Positions 33,324 through 36,276 of a DNA stretch of 36,276 nucleotides are shown piece by piece; position 1 is the stretch's first letter; every line of letters begins with the position of its first letter. The DNA comes from Deltaproteobacteria bacterium. Lineage in GTDB: Bacteria > Desulfobacterota > Binatia > Binatales > Binataceae. The notes below the pieces were generated by a model. It was not told the DNA's origin. It did no database searches and saw only the letters and a list, made by a program, of their open reading frames with translations. A program made the position numbers and the translations under genes. The stretch lies in NCBI GenBank assembly GCA_021801125.1, contig JAJYYI010000120.1, positions 72,352-108,627 of the forward strand. Direction: 5' to 3'.

Positions 33324-34532
33324 ATGGCAGCTTTACGAATCGCGCTGTTTACTTATTCCACGAAAGCCAGAGGCGGCGTAGTGCACACGTTGAGCCTCGC
33401 CAAGGCCTTGCAGGAAATAGGACATAGCGTACATATCTTCGCGCTCAGTTCGGGCGAAGGCTTCTTCCGTTCAGTCAACGTTCCCCACACGCTGGTGGGG
33501 TGTCCGGTGGATGAGGCAGAGACGATCGAGCATCGAGTGAGCAGACGAATCGGCGCCTATTGCAGTTACCTTTCCCGTTTAACTGAGCGGTTCGATATTT
33601 ATCACGCGCAGGATTGCATCTCCGCCAACGCGCTTTTGGAGTTGCGCAACCAGGGCCTGATACAATCATTTGTCAGAACCGTGCATCACGTGGACGACTT
33701 TCGCTCGCCGTCACTAATCGATTGCCAACGAAAGAGTATCATCGAGCCGGATTATCTAATCGTCGTGAGCGATTTATGGAAACGGCAGCTTCTGGTTGAA
33801 TTTGGGGCTGCTGCCACGCTCATCCATAACGGTGTGGAAATCGAAAGGTTTGGAGCCGCGCGCAACGCTGCGGGAAACAATTCAGCGTTCAGGAGTTCGC
33901 TCGGCCTTGAGGACTGCGACCTGATGCTAAGCGTCGGTGGAGTGGAACCTCGCAAGAATACCCTGACGGGCTTGAGAGCGTTCGTAAGGGCGCGCGAGAC
34001 TCTGGCAAGAGAAGGCCGGCGCCTGGTTTGGTTCATCGCCGGTGGAGTGACTCTGTTCGATTACATCGATTATAGAGAGGCCTTTTTTGCGGAGTGCCGC
34101 AAAATTGATGCGGGAGAAGAACTGCGGTTGCTCGGCCCCGTCTCCGATGAGGAACTGGGCGCGCTTTACCGCGAGGCCGACCTTCTACTCTTTCCGTCCG
34201 TCAAGGAGGGATGGGGTTTGGTGGTGCTCGAGGCGATGGCGATGGGTTTGCCCGTGATTGCCTCCAAAGTATCGCCGCTTACCGAGTATCTGACGCATGA
34301 AGAAAACGCCCTGCTTGTCGAGGCGATGGATCACAAAGGTTTTGCTTCTCAGATAGTCCGGCTGCTAAGTGAGCCGGAAGTGGCCGGCGACTTGAAGGAA
34401 GCGGGGAAAAAAACCGCGTCGGAGTTCACTTGGCGGCGAACCGCGCAAGAGCATGTCGCGTTCTACGAGCGAGTTCTTGATGGCGCCCATGATGCTTTTG
34501 GGGCCGCGGCCTGCCGTAAGGCCGCGTTGTGA
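33324..34532 (+). CDS. GT4-type glycosyltransferase, MSMEG_0565 family
   Basis: 402-residue GT-B glycosyltransferase. From ATG 33324 (AGAGAG upstream) it starts RIALFTYSTKARGGVVHTLSLAKALQEIGHSV, the MSMEG_0565-type N-terminus; an upstream extension to 33180 has no family content. The acceptor half includes YHAQDCISANAL, FVRTVHHVDDFRSP and VSDLWKRQLL. The donor half has the GT4 pattern: LSVGGVEPRKN (about 250), LRLLGPVSDEELGALYREADLLLFPSVKEGWGLVVLEAMAMGLPVIAS with the E-x7-E nucleotide-sugar motif. The MSMEG_0565 family is known from Nit1C-type clusters, so this gene extends the match to the Nit1C system. Donor and acceptor are unknown. It follows a 250-base gap with no terminator. Confidence 0.87.
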   Translation: MAALRIALFTYSTKARGGVVHTLSLAKALQEIGHSVHIFALSSGEGFFRSVNVPHTLVGCPVDEAETIEHRVSRRIGAYCSYLSRLTERFDIYHAQDCISANALLELRNQGLIQSFVRTVHHVDDFRSPSLIDCQRKSIIEPDYLIVVSDLWKRQLLVEFGAAATLIHNGVEIERFGAARNAAGNNSAFRSSLGLEDCDLMLSVGGVEPRKNTLTGLRAFVRARETLAREGRRLVWFIAGGVTLFDYIDYREAFFAECRKIDAGEELRLLGPVSDEELGALYREADLLLFPSVKEGWGLVVLEAMAMGLPVIASKVSPLTEYLTHEENALLVEAMDHKGFASQIVRLLSEPEVAGDLKEAGKKTASEFTWRRTAQEHVAFYERVLDGAHDAFGAAACRKAAL

Positions 34533-34605
34533 ATAGGGCCGGTAGACCGTGGGCAGGCGCATTTAGTTGACGACGGTCCTGGTTGGCGTTGATGGACCAA
34601 GAGCC

Positions 34606-35055
34606 ATGTTGTTGACCAAAGTTAAGAAGAATTACTTTCAAGACATCCTGCGGTTGATGCAGATCGCGGGCGAAGCCAGAAAAATGCCCGGCGTCGTGAA
34701 GGCCGCGGCCGCGATGGCAACCGACAAGAGCAAGGCAGCGTTTCGCGTGGCGGATCTCGCCACGCAAGAGATCGAAAACGCCGGCGGCAGCGACTTGATA
34801 ATGGCGGTCGAGGCGAAGTCCGAGGAGCAGGCTGGCAACGCGCTCGCACGGATGGAAGAGCTTTTGGCCAGTGGTGAGAAAAGCGCGGCGCAAGCACCGG
34901 ACATACTGAATGGAGAAATCCGCGCGGTAAACGTGGGCTTGGCCACATTCAGGCAGGCGCTCGAAGCCCAAGGGGTATCGGTCGCGAACGTTAACTGGCG
35001 GCCTCCTGCTGGAGGGAACCCACGGCTCCTAAAGCTTCTCAAGAGGGTTTTCTAA
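34606..35055 (+). CDS. Mini-FdrA: FdrA N-terminal module joined to FdrA tail
   Basis: 149 residues from ATG 34606 (the frame opens at TTG 34567). Residues 1-92 match the N-terminal module of the FdrA encoded at 24019: KKNYFQDILRLMQIAGEARKMPGV and AAAMATDKSKAAF here against RRNFYQDSLRLMQISRRLRELAGV and SAVMATDANLKML there. Residues 105-149 (IRAVNVGLATFRQALEAQG, then VNWRPPAGGNPRLLKLLKRVF) match the last 45 residues of E. coli FdrA as I recall it. The CoA-ligase-like core is missing. The full FdrA in this cluster lacks exactly that tail, so the two proteins complement each other. It may be an assembly or regulatory subunit of the carbamoyltransferase. The true start could be TTG 34567. Confidence 0.8.
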   Translation: MLLTKVKKNYFQDILRLMQIAGEARKMPGVVKAAAAMATDKSKAAFRVADLATQEIENAGGSDLIMAVEAKSEEQAGNALARMEELLASGEKSAAQAPDILNGEIRAVNVGLATFRQALEAQGVSVANVNWRPPAGGNPRLLKLLKRVF

Positions 35056-35135
35056 GCGTCGAACTTGTTTCGGCGATCTCAAGATTCCGGGGCCGTGCGA
35101 ACGACCAATAGCATCGAGGTTGACCGCCGCGGGGC

Positions 35136-36131
35136 GTGATCAGTGTGGCGATTACCGAACAAATTCAGCATTACCTGCAGACGCCTAGACCATCGACCGG
35201 TTACCCGCGGCGAGCGGGTACGGAGGACCTCTTGGGGCTAAACCATTTACGGGAACGGACGAATCTCGTGCCGCTTCCCTATCGGCGCGTCAGTCTGCAG
35301 CCTTACAGCGGCGAGATGACCGAGGCGGCGATTTCACGCCATCTTAAAGGCCGCGAAGCGTACCGACGGACGGATTTTGTCGTTCTTCATGACGGAGCGT
35401 GGCGCTGCGCGGTGGTGGCGATCGAGAGGGCCGAGAACGAGTCGTTGTTTTCTCCGATTATCGCATCAGAGACGCTCGCCCTTGCGGACAGATGTGTTTT
35501 TGTGCGCGATTCTCAGACCGATGTGGGGAACCGTTCGGCGCTCGCCGACCTCGCGCGCCGGCATGGGATAGAGTCGGACAAGACGCTGGTTGTGTGGGGC
35601 GAATACGACCACGTGAACTTCATACATCATCCCAACCCTTTATGCGTTAGCGTGGTAGAGGTGGCGCCGCCTGAACCTCCGAAGCTGTTCGGCATGGCGC
35701 AAAAGGTTTTGAGCTACGCCGATCTTCCTCCGATAAGATTGAAACTCGTCCGCATTGATATCGAGCGGCTTTGCAAGAACGTGTCGGCGCCGGCTTTTTT
35801 GCTGCCGTGCCGTTCAGGCGGCCTCGATAAGCTCAAAGCTCCGCTCTACTTTCTGGACGAACGCCCGCCAGAGCGGCGCGACTGGGTCCTCGTAGGATGC
35901 GAGCGAAGCCGCCAGCTTCATCGGCATTACTACGGCGATGAACCGTCGTTCGTCGAGATGTGTCCGCGTCGGCTGGCCGGTGCGGTCCGAGAGCCGACGC
36001 TAGTGAAATGCTGCTTGTTGGAGTTCGACATAGAAAGGGACGGAAACGCCGTGGTTGTTCCATGGGGGGCCGACCTAAAGATGATCGAGCAGGCGCTGGA
36101 TCGGCTGTCCAGGGAAATTAGTCATGCTTGA
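35136..36131 (+). CDS. Conserved-looking 331-residue protein of unknown function
   Basis: I cannot assign this to a characterised family. The start GTG 35136 follows GGGG; GTG 35145 is an alternative. It has a mixed alpha/beta pattern: YSGEMTEAAISRHLKGREAYRRTDFVVLHDGAWRCAVVAIE, FVRDSQTDVGNRSALADLARRHG, LVVWGEYDHVNFIHHPNPLCVSVVEVAPPEPPKLF, and a C-terminal block with cysteines and histidines, FLLPCRSGG, LYFLDERPPERRDWVLVGCERSRQLHRHYYGDEPSFVEMCPRRLAG. The Cys/His-rich C-terminal block could be an active site. No signal peptide or membrane segment. It lies 80 bases after mini-FdrA and overlaps the next gene by 8 bases, so it is part of the same transcript and probably of the same pathway. Confidence 0.75.
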   Translation: MISVAITEQIQHYLQTPRPSTGYPRRAGTEDLLGLNHLRERTNLVPLPYRRVSLQPYSGEMTEAAISRHLKGREAYRRTDFVVLHDGAWRCAVVAIERAENESLFSPIIASETLALADRCVFVRDSQTDVGNRSALADLARRHGIESDKTLVVWGEYDHVNFIHHPNPLCVSVVEVAPPEPPKLFGMAQKVLSYADLPPIRLKLVRIDIERLCKNVSAPAFLLPCRSGGLDKLKAPLYFLDERPPERRDWVLVGCERSRQLHRHYYGDEPSFVEMCPRRLAGAVREPTLVKCCLLEFDIERDGNAVVVPWGADLKMIEQALDRLSREISHA

Positions 36132-36276
36132 CTTTGCGTGGACGTCGATTGTCGAGAGCGTTTTGAACGATCGCGCTCTCAAGCCTCGAAGAACCGGCGT
36201 AACGATGGTTATCGACACAGGTTGCGGCGTGATGCGAACGCAGGATGCGCTCGATACCGCCGCCGCGTATATAGAC
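36124..36276 (+). CDS. Phosphosulfolactate synthase (ComA)-like protein, 3' end outside window
   Basis: Only the first 51 codons are visible: MLDFAWTSIVESVLNDRALKPRRTGVTMVIDTGCGVMRTQDALDTAAAYID. The PRxTGxTMVIDTGxG and DxLxxAAxYID pattern is the N-terminal strand and first helix of the ComA family (PF02679), TIM-barrel enzymes that add sulfite to phosphoenolpyruvate in coenzyme M synthesis; many bacterial members have unknown roles. The family usually has Lys where Thr stands in IDTG (IDKG), so the substrate may differ. ATG 36124 overlaps the end of the preceding gene by 8 bases. Family assignment from so short a fragment is likely but not certain. Confidence 0.65.
   Translation, partial: MLDFAWTSIVESVLNDRALKPRRTGVTMVIDTGCGVMRTQDALDTAAAYID

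Overview
The window is GC-rich, tightly packed bacterial chromosome. It carries enzymes of propionyl-CoA metabolism, a TrmI-type tRNA methyltransferase, a pyruvoyl arginine decarboxylase, a probable SelW-like selenoprotein and a sigma-54 activator. The mix recalls Desulfobacterota, Binatota or related deep lineages, but no marker gene here fixes the taxon. There is no integrase, insertion sequence, phage gene or CRISPR array.

Left part (1-14.6 kb). A multi-PAS hybrid histidine kinase, cut by the left edge, runs rightward. A long leftward block follows: carboxyltransferase (9689-8139), biotin carboxylase, biotin carrier protein and the catalytic subunit of a methylmalonyl-CoA mutase. Together these convert propionyl-CoA to succinyl-CoA, though no B12-binding mutase subunit is present. 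On the same strand downstream lie a pyruvoyl arginine decarboxylase and a short gene whose frame is interrupted by TGA inside a YCGSUGYK motif, probably a selenoprotein. Further right are TrmI, two tiny zinc-ribbon proteins, about 0.7 kb with no convincing gene, and an aldehyde dehydrogenase.

Middle part (14.1-19.6 kb). An Rrf2/NsrR-like repressor is divergent from a radical SAM/SPASM protein, with a possible operator between them. Then come a membrane protein of unknown function, a PlsC-type acyltransferase, tandem tRNA-Pro(TGG) and tRNA-Arg(TCT), and a small secreted protein.

Right part (19.6 kb to the edge). This is the most unusual region. A sigma-54 activator and a DUF2877 (AllH-like) gene run leftward. 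A textbook -24/-12 promoter with an upstream array of GCAACAA half-sites drives the opposite strand. The rightward genes are DUF1116 (AllG-like), FdrA (AllF-like), GNAT acetyltransferase, AIR-synthase-like protein, carbamate kinase, a Sll0783/MSMEG_0572-type protein, an amidohydrolase, an MSMEG_0568-type radical SAM enzyme, a flavin disulfide-reductase-like protein, a small unknown, an MSMEG_0565-type glycosyltransferase, a mini-FdrA, a 331-residue unknown and a phosphosulfolactate-synthase-like protein cut by the right edge.

This right-hand cluster merges two systems usually described apart: the AllFGH carbamoyltransferase plus carbamate kinase (oxamate branch of allantoin use), and the Nit1C / nitrogen-starvation cluster (Sll0783-Sll0787, MSMEG_0565-0572). 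The nitrilase that defines Nit1C is not visible; a metal-dependent amidohydrolase sits in its place. My inference is that the amidohydrolase and radical SAM enzyme generate or process a carbamoylated or amidated intermediate. The AllFGH-like complex would then pass the carbamoyl group to phosphate, and carbamate kinase would recover ATP, ammonia and CO2, all under sigma-54 control. The substrate is unknown.
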